Below, piece by piece: positions 8,869 through 15,905 of a DNA stretch of 31,148 nt. The number at the start of each line of letters is the position of its first letter. The first letter of the stretch is position 1. The notes beneath the pieces were generated by a model. That model was not told the origin of the DNA. It searched no databases and was given only the letters and a program-made list of their open reading frames with translations. A program made the position numbers and the translations under genes. The stretch is taken from the NCBI GenBank assembly GCA_045661305.1, contig JAZRFJ010000045.1, positions 1 through 31,148 of the forward strand. The letters are read 5' to 3'. This stretch comes from UMGS1840 sp045661305. Lineage in GTDB: Bacteria; Bacillota; Clostridia; UMGS1840.

Positions 8869-9906
8869 TTATCTTCTGTAATTTTTCACTTTATTTTTAT
8901 CATTGTTTATAAGCTTTAAGGTATCAATTTCCTCAAGAAGCATTCCTGCACCTAAAACAACGCAATCAAGTGCAGATTCAGCTACTCTTACAGGAAGATG
9001 TGTTTCGGCATTAAGGAGCTTATCAAGCCCTCTTAAAAGCGCTCCGCCTCCTGTTAAAATTATACCGTTTTCTACGATATCCGCTGATAACTCTGCAGGA
9101 GTTGTTTCCAAGGTTTCTTTAACAGCATCAACAACAACTCTTATAGGCTCACTTAAAGCTTCCCTTGCCTCTTTTGCTGTTATAATTATATTTCTTGGAA
9201 GTCCTGACACAAGGTCTCTTCCTCTTACATCCATTTCAGGAATAATATCATCACACTCATATACAGAGCCTATCTGTATTTTAACCTGTTCTGCAGTTCT
9301 GTCACCAATCTGAAGATTATGAATCTTTTTTACATAATCTATTATAGCTCTGTCAAAAGCGTCACCTGCTACTCTTACTGTTTTTGAAGTTACAATCGCA
9401 CCAAGCGAAATAACAGCAACCTCACTTGTTCCTCCGCCTATATCAAGAATCATATTACCAAACGGGTCAACAACAGGAAGTCCGGCACCGATTGCAGCAG
9501 CCATAGATTCCTCAGTTATATGAACTTCTTTTGCACCTGACTGCAAAACTGCATCCTCAACTGCTCTTTTTTCAACATCAGTTACTCCGGCAGGAACACA
9601 GGCAACAACACGAGGCTTTACAAATATTCCGTTTTTGAGCACTTTTTTAAGGAAAAATTTAATAAGATTATAAGTCATTGCAAAATCAGAAATAACGCCC
9701 TCGCTCATAGGACGCACAGCTATAATGCTGTCAGGTGTTCTTCCCACCATCTCCTTTGCATCGTTTCCTACTGCAAGAACCTCTTTTGTATATCTGTTGA
9801 GTGCAACAACAGAAGGCTCTCTTAAAACTATTCCTTTTCCTTTAACATAAATAAGTGTGTTTGCTGTTCCAAGATCAATTCCGATATCTCTACCAAATAA
9901 TGACAT
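8869..9906 (-). CDS. mreB: actin-like rod shape protein MreB
   Basis: MreB forms short membrane-bound ATP-dependent filaments that orient lateral wall synthesis. The sequence has the N-terminal phosphate-1 loop DIGIDLGTANTLIY, the central MILDIGGGTSEVAVI phosphate-2 loop, and the adenosine motif GIILTGGGALLRGLD. At 345 residues it fits MreB, Mbl or MreBH; its place directly before mreC and mreD favours MreB. GGAGGG precedes the ATG. It is the fourth gene of the leftward operon and follows the DUF4321 gene by about 19 bases. Confidence 0.97.
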   Translation of the reverse strand: MSLFGRDIGIDLGTANTLIYVKGKGIVLREPSVVALNRYTKEVLAVGNDAKEMVGRTPDSIIAVRPMSEGVISDFAMTYNLIKFFLKKVLKNGIFVKPRVVACVPAGVTDVEKRAVEDAVLQSGAKEVHITEESMAAAIGAGLPVVDPFGNMILDIGGGTSEVAVISLGAIVTSKTVRVAGDAFDRAIIDYVKKIHNLQIGDRTAEQVKIQIGSVYECDDIIPEMDVRGRDLVSGLPRNIIITAKEAREALSEPIRVVVDAVKETLETTPAELSADIVENGIILTGGGALLRGLDKLLNAETHLPVRVAESALDCVVLGAGMLLEEIDTLKLINNDKNKVKNYRR

Positions 9907-9925
9907 TTTTAATTCCCTCCATTAA

Positions 9926-10198
9926 TTAAAATACATATCTATAAACAACTGCTGAAATAATTATTCCTATAATAACTGCAACATTAACATTGACGCTTAA
10001 ACCAAAAGTAAGCTTTATTACATATAAGTCAAGAACAAACGGGTCATTAAGTCCGAATGTATATCCTACATTAAGCCACGACAACGCACTCACATCTGAA
10101 GTAAGATATGTAATAATTCCTCCGAATACAACTCCGATAACAAGAATTATAAGAAGCGAAAACCATGAATACTTTGAATTAAGTGCTTTAGCTCTCAT
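9926..10198 (-). CDS. DUF4321 small membrane protein
   Basis: A 90-residue protein with two hydrophobic segments (LLIILVIGVVFGGIITYL near the start and VAVIIGIIISAVVY at the end) around a loop containing NDPFVLDLYVIKLTFGLSV. This matches the small DUF4321 family that I associate with Clostridia mre loci. The start is the ATG at 10198: AAGGTGG lies eight bases ahead of it, whereas the GTG four codons earlier sits inside that binding site. The ATG overlaps the TGA of the previous gene (ATGA), indicating translational coupling. Function is unknown; co-transcription with mreBCD suggests an envelope role. Confidence 0.82.
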   Translation of the reverse strand: MRAKALNSKYSWFSLLIILVIGVVFGGIITYLTSDVSALSWLNVGYTFGLNDPFVLDLYVIKLTFGLSVNVNVAVIIGIIISAVVYRYVF

Positions 10199-10731
10199 TT
10201 TAAATACCACCTTTTTATAATTAACTCAGATATTATTCCCACCAAAACTGAATATATAAGAGAAAAAATAACTGCATACGGCAAAAGTGAAAATACCGCC
10301 ATAGATTTCATAACAAATGCGGATACTGTATATTGCATAACGATATGAAAAAAACTTCCAACTGCACTAACACCTATACAAGATACTTTTTCTTTTAAAA
10401 TTTTTTTTGTAACATACATAGCAAAAAAGCCTGCCATACTTCCCCAAAAAGTAAACAAAAAAGAAGAAAATCCGCCAAAAATCAATGTATTTATAATTAT
10501 TTTGATTATAACAAGCGATAAACCAAAACAAAAGCCGTTTGTATATAGTGAAAATATAACAACTATATTTGAAAGCCCGGGCTTAACACCAGGGATAGAA
10601 AAACTAAAATTCAAAACGGAGTCCAAAAGGGACAACGCAAATAAAAGAGCTGTCAGAATTGCTATATATGCTATTTTAAATGCTTTACTTCTTGTTTTTT
10701 TTCTATTATCAGTAGGTAACTGCTGAAACAT
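10195..10731 (-). CDS. Gx transporter / heptaprenyl diphosphate synthase component I family membrane protein
   Basis: A polytopic membrane protein of about 178 residues with an N-terminal cytoplasmic segment and roughly five membrane spans. The motif GVKPGLSNIVVIF is the signature of the family named Gx transporter or heptaprenyl diphosphate synthase component I. The family resembles ECF-transporter substrate subunits, and its substrate is not settled. Four start codons stand in a row (GTG-ATG-ATG-ATG, 10729-10740). The AGGTG at 10738-10742 is best spaced from the last ATG at 10731, chosen here. It overlaps the 3' end of the NusG domain II gene, its usual partner, and its own stop overlaps the DUF4321 start. 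Confidence 0.85.
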   Translation of the reverse strand: MFQQLPTDNRKKTRSKAFKIAYIAILTALLFALSLLDSVLNFSFSIPGVKPGLSNIVVIFSLYTNGFCFGLSLVIIKIIINTLIFGGFSSFLFTFWGSMAGFFAMYVTKKILKEKVSCIGVSAVGSFFHIVMQYTVSAFVMKSMAVFSLLPYAVIFSLIYSVLVGIISELIIKRWYLK

Positions 10732-11092
10732 CATCATCACCTGAGGTTTTTTTAATTTTTATCATAAGCTTATGCGGGGCACATATAATAAACTCGCCTC
10801 TTTGGGATATACGCCCTGCCTTTATACAATCGTGGCTTTTACAATCTGAAGAACTTACATAAACGCATCCACTTTCTACCACTATTCTATTATACCCATA
10901 TTTATTCTTTATCTCTACCGTTTCACTCTCTTTTTTATTATCAAGCGGATAAACATACTCCTTTTTTCCGTCAACATAGATACACGCATATCTTTCTCCG
11001 CCCTTAAAATTAGATTTTCCGATAAAAAAAGACAAAAAAACCATAAACAACAAAATAGCAGATACAATTATAACATCCGCTTTTTTTATCAT
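10709..11092 (-). CDS. NusG domain II-containing membrane-anchored protein
   Basis: A 127-residue protein with one N-terminal membrane segment (about 5-25) and an extracytoplasmic beta-rich domain. The pattern KSHDCIKAGRISQRGEFIICAPHKL is given here in part: DCIKAG, then FIICAPHKL. It matches the NusG domain II family (cysteine, glycine-rich turn, then I-C-x-P-x-x-L). The domain resembles an insert of some NusG proteins, but the protein is not a transcription factor. It commonly travels with Gx-type membrane proteins, as here. It is first in the leftward operon, about 27 bases after the predicted transcription start; the binding site (GGCGGTG) is weak. Confidence 0.85.
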   Translation of the reverse strand: MIKKADVIIVSAILLFMVFLSFFIGKSNFKGGERYACIYVDGKKEYVYPLDNKKESETVEIKNKYGYNRIVVESGCVYVSSSDCKSHDCIKAGRISQRGEFIICAPHKLMIKIKKTSGDDDVSAVTY

Positions 11093-11125
11093 ATAAAAAC
11101 ACCGCCGTAGACTTTACTAAAGTAT

Positions 11126-11154
11126 ATGATACCATAAAAAAAACAATTAGTCAA
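11126..11154 (-). promoter_or_regulatory. sigma A promoter of the mre-led operon
   Basis: On the minus strand TTGACT (11149-11154) and TATCAT (11126-11131) are separated by exactly 17 bases. No other comparable promoter or terminator was seen between here and 893, so this probably drives all eleven leftward genes. Confidence 0.75.
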
Positions 11155-11228
11155 TAACTTATGATATTTTTTTGGGAGAATTAAATTTTAAAAATTAAAA
11201 ATTATAATTAAAAAATTGCATTTTTTTA

Positions 11229-11257
11229 TTGAAATATTTATAAATTTATGATAAAAT
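11229..11257 (+). promoter_or_regulatory. glnA promoter
   Basis: TTGAAA (11229-11234), a 17-base spacer, then TAAAAT (11252-11257), giving a leader of about 30 bases before the glnA ATG. No GlnR operator (TGTNA-N7-TNACA) is visible in this intergenic region. Confidence 0.6.
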
Positions 11258-11293
11258 AATTTTAGACAAAAAACCGCAAAGGAGATTTGAAAA

Positions 11294-12715
11294 ATGAAAA
11301 CTGTAAAAGACATACTAAAATTAATCAAAGACCATCAAATTAAAATGGTTGACTTTAAAATGGTTGACATAAACGGTCAATTCCGCCATGTTACTATTCC
11401 TGCAAAAAACTTTTCTGAAAAAACTATGAAAAACGGTATCGGCTTTGATGCTTCAAACTACGGTTATGCTGTTGTTGAAAAAAGCGACATGGTGTTTATC
11501 CCTGACCCTGATACTGCCATGATAGACCCGTTTTGCGAAATCCCGACTCTTTCAATGACAGGTAACGCAATGATTATCGCAAGCCCTGAAAATAAACCGT
11601 TGGCACAATATCCGAGAAATATCGTTGTCGCTGCTGAAAAATACTTAAAAGACAGCGGTATTGCAGATACAATGCTTATTTTACCTGAATTTGAATTTTA
11701 TCTTTTTGACCAGGCAGGCTGGGAAGTAAAACCTAACTCTATCGGATTTTCAATAGATGCCGAGCAGGCACATTGGAACTCTGCTGACCAGGGACTTGGA
11801 AATATTGTTGCAAAACAGAAAAACTATCATATTGCAAAACCGTTCGATGTTTCTTACGAAGCAAGAAGTGAAATGTGTATGCTTATTGACGATGCAGGAA
11901 TTGCACTTAACTACCACCATCCTGAAGTTGGTGCTGCAGGTCAGTTTGAAATTGAGCCTGAGCTTGGTGTTATGTCAAAAATGGCAGACGCTACAATGAT
12001 GATAAAATACATAATCCACAATACAGCTAACAAATATGGTATGACAGCTACCTTTATGCCAAAGCCTGTTATGGGTGAAGCAGGTAACGGTATGCATGTT
12101 CATATGCTTCTTTTGAAAGACGGTCAGCCTGTATTTTCAGATGATAACGGATATTCAAATTTAAGCAAAGAAGCTCACTGGTTTATGGGCGGACTTCTTA
12201 AACATATCGCTTCTCTTTGTGCTATTACAAACCCAAGCACAAACTCATTTAAAAGACTTGTTCCAGGTTTTGAAGCACCTGTAACCGTCGGATATGCAAC
12301 CTCAAACAGAAGTGCGGTTATCCGTATTCCTGCTTACGCTAAAGCACCTGAATTAAGACGCTTTGAGCTTAGAAATCCTGATGCTACATGTAACCCATAC
12401 TTCTGCTATGCTGCTATTCTGATGGCAGGTATTGACGGAATCAAAAATCAGATTGACCCTCATGAAAACGGTTGGGGACCTTATGATTTCAACTTATTCC
12501 ACTTAAGTGATGAAGAAAAAGCTAAATTAAAACAGCTCCCAACTTCTTTGGACGAAGCACTTAACGCACTTGAAGCTGACCACGACTACTTAACCCAAGG
12601 CGGTGTATTCCCTGAAGAATTGATAACAAACTTCATTAAAACAAAGCGTGAAGAAGTAAGACAGCTTAATGCTATCCCTCACCCTGCTGAATTTGAAAAA
12701 TATTTTAATTTGTAA
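11294..12715 (+). CDS. glnA: type I glutamine synthetase
   Basis: It makes glutamine from glutamate, ammonia and ATP in the cytoplasm and acts as a dodecamer. The metal-binding glutamates appear in LILPEFEFYLF and in FEIEPELG. GNGMHVHM holds the ammonia-site histidine region, NRSAVIRIP the nucleotide site, and ELRRFELRNPDATCNPY the glutamate-binding arginine region. At 473 residues it has the length of the beta subtype, yet the adenylylation-site tyrosine is replaced by F402 (in NLFHL). Control by adenylylation is therefore excluded at that position. AAGGAG precedes the ATG. It is monocistronic, with a strong terminator directly after it. No GlnR-type regulator lies next to it. Confidence 0.97.
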   Translation: MKTVKDILKLIKDHQIKMVDFKMVDINGQFRHVTIPAKNFSEKTMKNGIGFDASNYGYAVVEKSDMVFIPDPDTAMIDPFCEIPTLSMTGNAMIIASPENKPLAQYPRNIVVAAEKYLKDSGIADTMLILPEFEFYLFDQAGWEVKPNSIGFSIDAEQAHWNSADQGLGNIVAKQKNYHIAKPFDVSYEARSEMCMLIDDAGIALNYHHPEVGAAGQFEIEPELGVMSKMADATMMIKYIIHNTANKYGMTATFMPKPVMGEAGNGMHVHMLLLKDGQPVFSDDNGYSNLSKEAHWFMGGLLKHIASLCAITNPSTNSFKRLVPGFEAPVTVGYATSNRSAVIRIPAYAKAPELRRFELRNPDATCNPYFCYAAILMAGIDGIKNQIDPHENGWGPYDFNLFHLSDEEKAKLKQLPTSLDEALNALEADHDYLTQGGVFPEELITNFIKTKREEVRQLNAIPHPAEFEKYFNL

Positions 12716-12722
12716 TTATGAC

Positions 12723-12761
12723 AAAAATGTCTGCCTCAATTTTAATGGGGCAGACATTTTT
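12723..12761. terminator. bidirectional terminator between glnA and the BofC-like gene
   Basis: A 15-bp stem (12723-12737 with 12747-12761) with a 9-base loop. A-tract and T-tract edges let it end both the rightward glnA transcript and the leftward convergent gene. Confidence 0.88.
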
Positions 12762-12771
12762 ATATCTACGC

Positions 12772-13320
12772 TTATTCCGCAAACGATTCCATTATCTCAA
12801 GCATCTCAAATTCAGAATCTGTTTTTATTCCCGAAATTAAAGAATCAAGTTCTTCTTTAGTCAGAAAATCCGTATTTATTTGTTTTTTTCTTAAAATTTT
12901 ATCCTTGTCCCCTGTTTTATAAACAAAAAGCTCATCGCCAACAAGAGAAATAATATAATGATTATCACAGTCAGTATCTAAATTAATTTCAGCTGACACC
13001 TCTTTTGGTGTAAACTTTGTTATTTCCCATTCGGGATTTTTAAGCTCCACCTCCTGTTTTGTTTTCCCAACTATATCCTTGTCCGTTCTTTTTATCTCGT
13101 TTTTTTCGTGACCGCACTTGTAAAGAGTTTTAATTTTAGTTACAGAATCTTCACTTAGCGTTATTTCACTTCGTGCCGTTACTGGTGTATCAATATTTGT
13201 TGTTTCTCGTCTTGGATAAAACACATAAAAAATCAGTGCAATAACTACAAGAACAAACAATATTACCATTATTTTCGGGAAAACAGATTTTTTTCTTCTC
13301 ATTGAAAAATTTCTTTCCAT
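12772..13320 (-). CDS. BofC C-terminal domain-like membrane-anchored protein
   Basis: A protein of about 182 residues. A basic N-terminus (MERNFSMRRKKS) leads into one membrane segment (VILFVLVVIALIFYVF), followed by an extracytoplasmic part. That part shows the pattern of the BofC C-terminal domain: YKCGHEKNEI, then GKTKQEVELKNPEWEI, CDNHYIISLVGDELFVYK and a final ELDSLISGIKTDS. BofC is a forespore-secreted inhibitor of the sigma K checkpoint protease signal in Bacillus. Clostridia have shorter relatives of unknown role. I chose the ATG at 13320 because GAAGGAG lies 11 bases ahead; the frame stays open to an ATG at 13383 with no good binding site. It is divergent from spoIIAA, which supports a sporulation link. 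Confidence 0.7.
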   Translation of the reverse strand: MERNFSMRRKKSVFPKIMVILFVLVVIALIFYVFYPRRETTNIDTPVTARSEITLSEDSVTKIKTLYKCGHEKNEIKRTDKDIVGKTKQEVELKNPEWEITKFTPKEVSAEINLDTDCDNHYIISLVGDELFVYKTGDKDKILRKKQINTDFLTKEELDSLISGIKTDSEFEMLEIMESFAE

Positions 13321-13450
13321 TTTTATTTTCGCTCCTTCTTTCTCATCAATTATCTTTTTTCTCATTATTTCCCTTTTTTTCATATATAATACATCTAAAC
13401 AATTTTATCATTATTTGTCGATTAATTTTTTATCCTCTTCGACATATTAC

Positions 13451-13481
13451 AAAGGATTTTTTGTTCTTTATATGTTAAAAT
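13451..13481 (+). promoter_or_regulatory. candidate sigma H-type promoter of the spoIIA operon
   Basis: AAAGGATTT (13451-13459) matches the sigma H -35 pattern RnAGGAwWW. The -10 partner at about 13474-13481 (GTTAAAAT) only loosely resembles GAAT at the right distance. spoIIA operons are classically sigma H-dependent. Confidence 0.4.
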
Positions 13482-13512
13482 AATATGGATTTAATACGAA
13501 AGGAGAAAGAAA

Positions 13513-13866
13513 ATGAACATAGAATTCATCACAGAAACTGACTTAATAATTGTTTTTTCAGGTGAACTTGACCATATAAGTGCTACACAAAATAAGGAAC
13601 GACTTGAAATGAAAACAGCAACTACTCCCGCAGAAAATATTGTTCTCGATTTTAACGGACTTACATTTATGGACAGCTCGGCAATAAGTCTTGTTTACAA
13701 TATATATAAGACAGCAGAAGGTTTATCGAAAAAAGTAGCTGTTGTTACTTCAGAAGAAAGATTTATTAAAATACTCACTCTTGCAGGAATGCAGGAATTT
13801 GTGAAGATTGTTCCTAAGTACAGGAAGAAAAGTGAAGGAGGTTCATTTAAAAATGGAAATAACTAA
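13513..13866 (+). CDS. spoIIAA: anti-sigma F factor antagonist SpoIIAA
   Basis: This STAS-domain protein binds the SpoIIAB-ADP complex in the forespore, is phosphorylated by SpoIIAB, and in its unphosphorylated form frees sigma F. The phosphoacceptor site is in FMDSSAISLV (serines 55 and 56; by analogy to Bacillus the second is modified). The core beta strand IVLDFNGLTFMDS is typical. At 117 residues it is normal length. AAAGGAG lies upstream, and its stop is inside spoIIAB. Gene order with spoIIAB and sigF identifies it as SpoIIAA rather than a stress-type RsbV. Confidence 0.95.
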   Translation: MNIEFITETDLIIVFSGELDHISATQNKERLEMKTATTPAENIVLDFNGLTFMDSSAISLVYNIYKTAEGLSKKVAVVTSEERFIKILTLAGMQEFVKIVPKYRKKSEGGSFKNGNN

Positions 13867-14287
13867 TGAAATGCGACTTATGTTTATGTCAAAATCTGAA
13901 AATGAAAGCTTTTGCAGAGTCAGTGTTGCAGCTTTTTTAGCACCGCTTGACCCCGTAGTTTCCGAGCTTGTTGACATTAAAACAGCAGTTTCGGAGGCAG
14001 TTTCAAATTCGATTATCCACGGCTACGGAAGTAATTTCGGGATAGTAACCGTAAATATGCGTATTCTGTACGACAGAACAGTAGAAATAAGTATAGAGGA
14101 CAGCGGTAAGGGAATTGAAGATATCCCAAAAGCAAGAGAACCTCTCTTCACAACAAAAAAAGACGAGGAACGGGCAGGAATGGGCTTTACTGTAATGGAA
14201 ACATTTATGGATGAGGTTGAAGTATATTCAAAGCCTAATGAAGGAACAACAGTTGTAATGAAAAAACAGCTGGGAAGAAATACATAA
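13853..14287 (+). CDS. spoIIAB: anti-sigma F factor and serine kinase SpoIIAB
   Basis: This GHKL-type protein binds sigma F and phosphorylates SpoIIAA. The N-box reads SEAVSNSIIHGYG, the G1 box DSGKGIEDI, and the ATP-lid/G2 region EPLFTTKKDEERAGMGFTVME, quoted here only by its ends LFTTKK and GMGF. The start is the ATG at 13853: GGAGG stands ten bases ahead and the protein then begins MEITNEMRLMF, as in other SpoIIAB. An in-frame ATG at 13808 is inside spoIIAA and has no binding site. The 144-residue product overlaps spoIIAA by 14 bases. Confidence 0.96.
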   Translation: MEITNEMRLMFMSKSENESFCRVSVAAFLAPLDPVVSELVDIKTAVSEAVSNSIIHGYGSNFGIVTVNMRILYDRTVEISIEDSGKGIEDIPKAREPLFTTKKDEERAGMGFTVMETFMDEVEVYSKPNEGTTVVMKKQLGRNT

Positions 14288-14321
14288 TGTGACAACTAAT
14301 ATACGAAGGTGATTTTCTTTT

Positions 14322-15038
14322 ATGTATAACAAAAATATTGAGCTTTTAAAACGCGCAAAAGAAGGTGAGAAAAGTGCCGTTGATGAGCTTATACAAAGCA
14401 ACATGGGTTTAGTCAAAAAAATTGCCGCAAAGTTTCTTAACAGGGGAATTGAATTTGAAGACTGTGTACAAATCGGTGCAATCGGTCTTTATAAAGCTAT
14501 CGAAAAATTTGATTTTTCTTTTGATGTACAGTTCTCCACTTACGCAGTACCTATGATTATGGGAGAAATACGCCGATTTTTAAGAGATGACGGCATGATT
14601 AAGGTTTCCAGAAGTATAAAGGAAAACTATTATAAAATATCCCGTTTTCTTGATGAATACAGGATAAAACACGAAAATGAGCCCAGTATAAATACAATCG
14701 AGAAGCATTTGCAAATAGACAAGGAGGATATAATTACTGCCCTTTCATTTTCTCCCGTATGTGAATCGTTGAATGCAACTTTAAATGATGAGAAAAATAC
14801 ACTTGAAGATAAAATAATCACAGGTGCTGATGAAGAAGAGAGATTGATAGATAAGATTTCTCTTTATGAAGCATTAAAAACACTTGATGAAAGAGAAAAA
14901 ACAATAATTGAGCAAAGATACTTCCACGATTTAACGCAAAATGATGTGGCACGCAGGCTTGATATTTCGCAAGTACAGGTATCAAGACTTGAGAAAAAAA
15001 TACTTGAGAAAATGAAAAAGAAGCTGATTTATTCTTGA
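14322..15038 (+). CDS. sigF: forespore RNA polymerase sigma factor SigF
   Basis: Sigma F is the first compartment-specific sigma of sporulation. Region 2 runs from GLVKKIAAKFLNRG through EDCVQIGAIGLYKAIEKFD to FSTYAVPMIMGEIRRFLRD (about 29-89). Region 3 follows, and a region 4 helix-turn-helix lies at about 190-238 (LTQNDVARRLDISQVQVSRL). At 238 residues it is a little shorter than the Bacillus protein. AAGGTGA stands nine bases before the ATG. Its activity is set by the two genes just upstream. No spoVA genes follow; the next gene is a TetR regulator whose promoter begins on the last codons of sigF. Confidence 0.96.
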   Translation: MYNKNIELLKRAKEGEKSAVDELIQSNMGLVKKIAAKFLNRGIEFEDCVQIGAIGLYKAIEKFDFSFDVQFSTYAVPMIMGEIRRFLRDDGMIKVSRSIKENYYKISRFLDEYRIKHENEPSINTIEKHLQIDKEDIITALSFSPVCESLNATLNDEKNTLEDKIITGADEEERLIDKISLYEALKTLDEREKTIIEQRYFHDLTQNDVARRLDISQVQVSRLEKKILEKMKKKLIYS

Positions 15039-15063
15039 CAAACATCCCATTAAAATGTATAAT
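15035..15063 (+). promoter_or_regulatory. perfect-consensus sigma A promoter of the tetR gene
   Basis: TTGACA (15035-15040), 17 bases, TATAAT (15058-15063): an exact consensus promoter. Its -35 box overlaps the end of sigF, including the stop codon. The expected start near 15070 leaves only about 13 bases before the ATG at 15083. Confidence 0.8.
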
Positions 15064-15082
15064 TAATCTGGTGATACAAAAT

Positions 15083-15673
15083 ATGGGAAAGAAAAATTCA
15101 AGAAACACAAAAGGCAGAATTATTTCGGCTGCCTGGGAGCTTTTTTTTACACAAGGCTACGAAAATACAACTATTGAAGAGATAATTGAGGAATCGCATA
15201 CCTCAAGAGGCTCATTTTATCACTATTTTGAAGGGAAAGATGCACTTTTAAGTTCTCTTTCCTACCTTTTTGATGAAAAATATGAGGAGCTTACAACAAC
15301 CCTAAATCCCGAAATGTCGGCTTTTGATACTCTTATGTATCTTAACGAGGAACTTTTTGGCATGATTGAAAACAGAATTTCTCTTGACCTTCTTGCACGC
15401 CTCTATTCATCACAGCTTATCACAAAAGGCGAAAAGCATCTTCTTGACCATAACCGTGTTTACTACCGTCTGCTTAAAAAAATCGTGCTAAAAGGACAGG
15501 AAAACGGTGAGTTGAGAGATGATATGACATCAAATGAGATTGTAAAAGCATATGCACTTTTTGAAAGAGCATTGCTATATGACTGGTGCTTATCAAACGG
15601 AGAATATTCACTAAAAAACTATACAAAGACTATTTTCCCTATGTTTTTTTCATCTTTTAAGAAAAAAATTTAA
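15083..15673 (+). CDS. TetR/AcrR-family transcriptional regulator
   Basis: A one-component repressor of about 196 residues. The N-terminal DNA-binding domain reads TKGRIISAAWELFFTQGY, then IEEIIEESHTSRGSFYHYF (about 10-50), the classic TetR pattern. The C-terminal ligand domain is all-helical and unassigned. The start is taken as ATG 15083: GGTGA lies eight bases ahead and the protein then begins MGKKNSRNTKG. An in-frame TTG at 15035 is really the -35 box. No transporter or enzyme gene accompanies it, so its target is unknown. Control of its own promoter is plausible. Confidence 0.88.
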   Translation: MGKKNSRNTKGRIISAAWELFFTQGYENTTIEEIIEESHTSRGSFYHYFEGKDALLSSLSYLFDEKYEELTTTLNPEMSAFDTLMYLNEELFGMIENRISLDLLARLYSSQLITKGEKHLLDHNRVYYRLLKKIVLKGQENGELRDDMTSNEIVKAYALFERALLYDWCLSNGEYSLKNYTKTIFPMFFSSFKKKI

Positions 15674-15680
15674 AAAACTA

Positions 15681-15709
15681 TTGACAAATTAAAAATACTG
15701 TGATATAAT
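15681..15709 (+). promoter_or_regulatory. infC operon promoter
   Basis: TTGACA (15681-15686), 17 bases, TATAAT (15704-15709), with an extended -10 TGn immediately before the hexamer. A very strong promoter is expected for this ribosomal operon. Confidence 0.88.
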
Positions 15710-15715
15710 CTCTTA

Positions 15716-15848
15716 GAATACGGAAAGAAGAAGTTACCACTTCTCACCTTTAGTCATAATTAAGTGGCTGGGTTTTTAAAAACAATTACTTATTTTTATG
15801 TCTGTTAAGTGAGAGTATGTGGTAAATACTCTCACTTTTTTATTTTCA
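15716..15848 (+). promoter_or_regulatory. L20-type leader with transcription attenuator upstream of infC
   Basis: Between promoter and infC lies a leader of about 190 bases. Its 5' part has a perfect 6-bp hairpin (15729-15734 with 15739-15744) followed by TCTCAC (about 15742-15747). Its 3' end is a strong terminator (15807-15837). TCTCAC can alternatively pair with GTGAGA in the 5' arm of that terminator, so an antiterminator and terminator exclude each other. In Bacillus, ribosomal protein L20 autoregulates infC-rpmI-rplT by such attenuation. Position and design support the same here; exact equivalence to the known L20 leader structure is inferred. Confidence 0.7.
15807..15843 (+). terminator. 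attenuator terminator in the infC leader
   Basis: An 11-bp perfect stem (15807-15817 with 15827-15837) with a 9-base loop and a U-rich tail. It ends transcription before infC unless the 5' leader strand invades its 5' arm. Confidence 0.88.
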
Positions 15849-15905
15849 TAAAAGGTTTTTATACTTTCCGTAAAAATAAATAAATAATGTCAGGGGTGCT
15901 TAGTT

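Noticed and set aside
8903..9313. Plus-strand 136-codon open frame
   Set aside because: Antisense shadow of mreB.
15035..15082. TTG start extending the TetR protein by 16 residues
   Set aside because: The TTG is the -35 box of the promoter, and a spaced GGTGA precedes the ATG at 15083.
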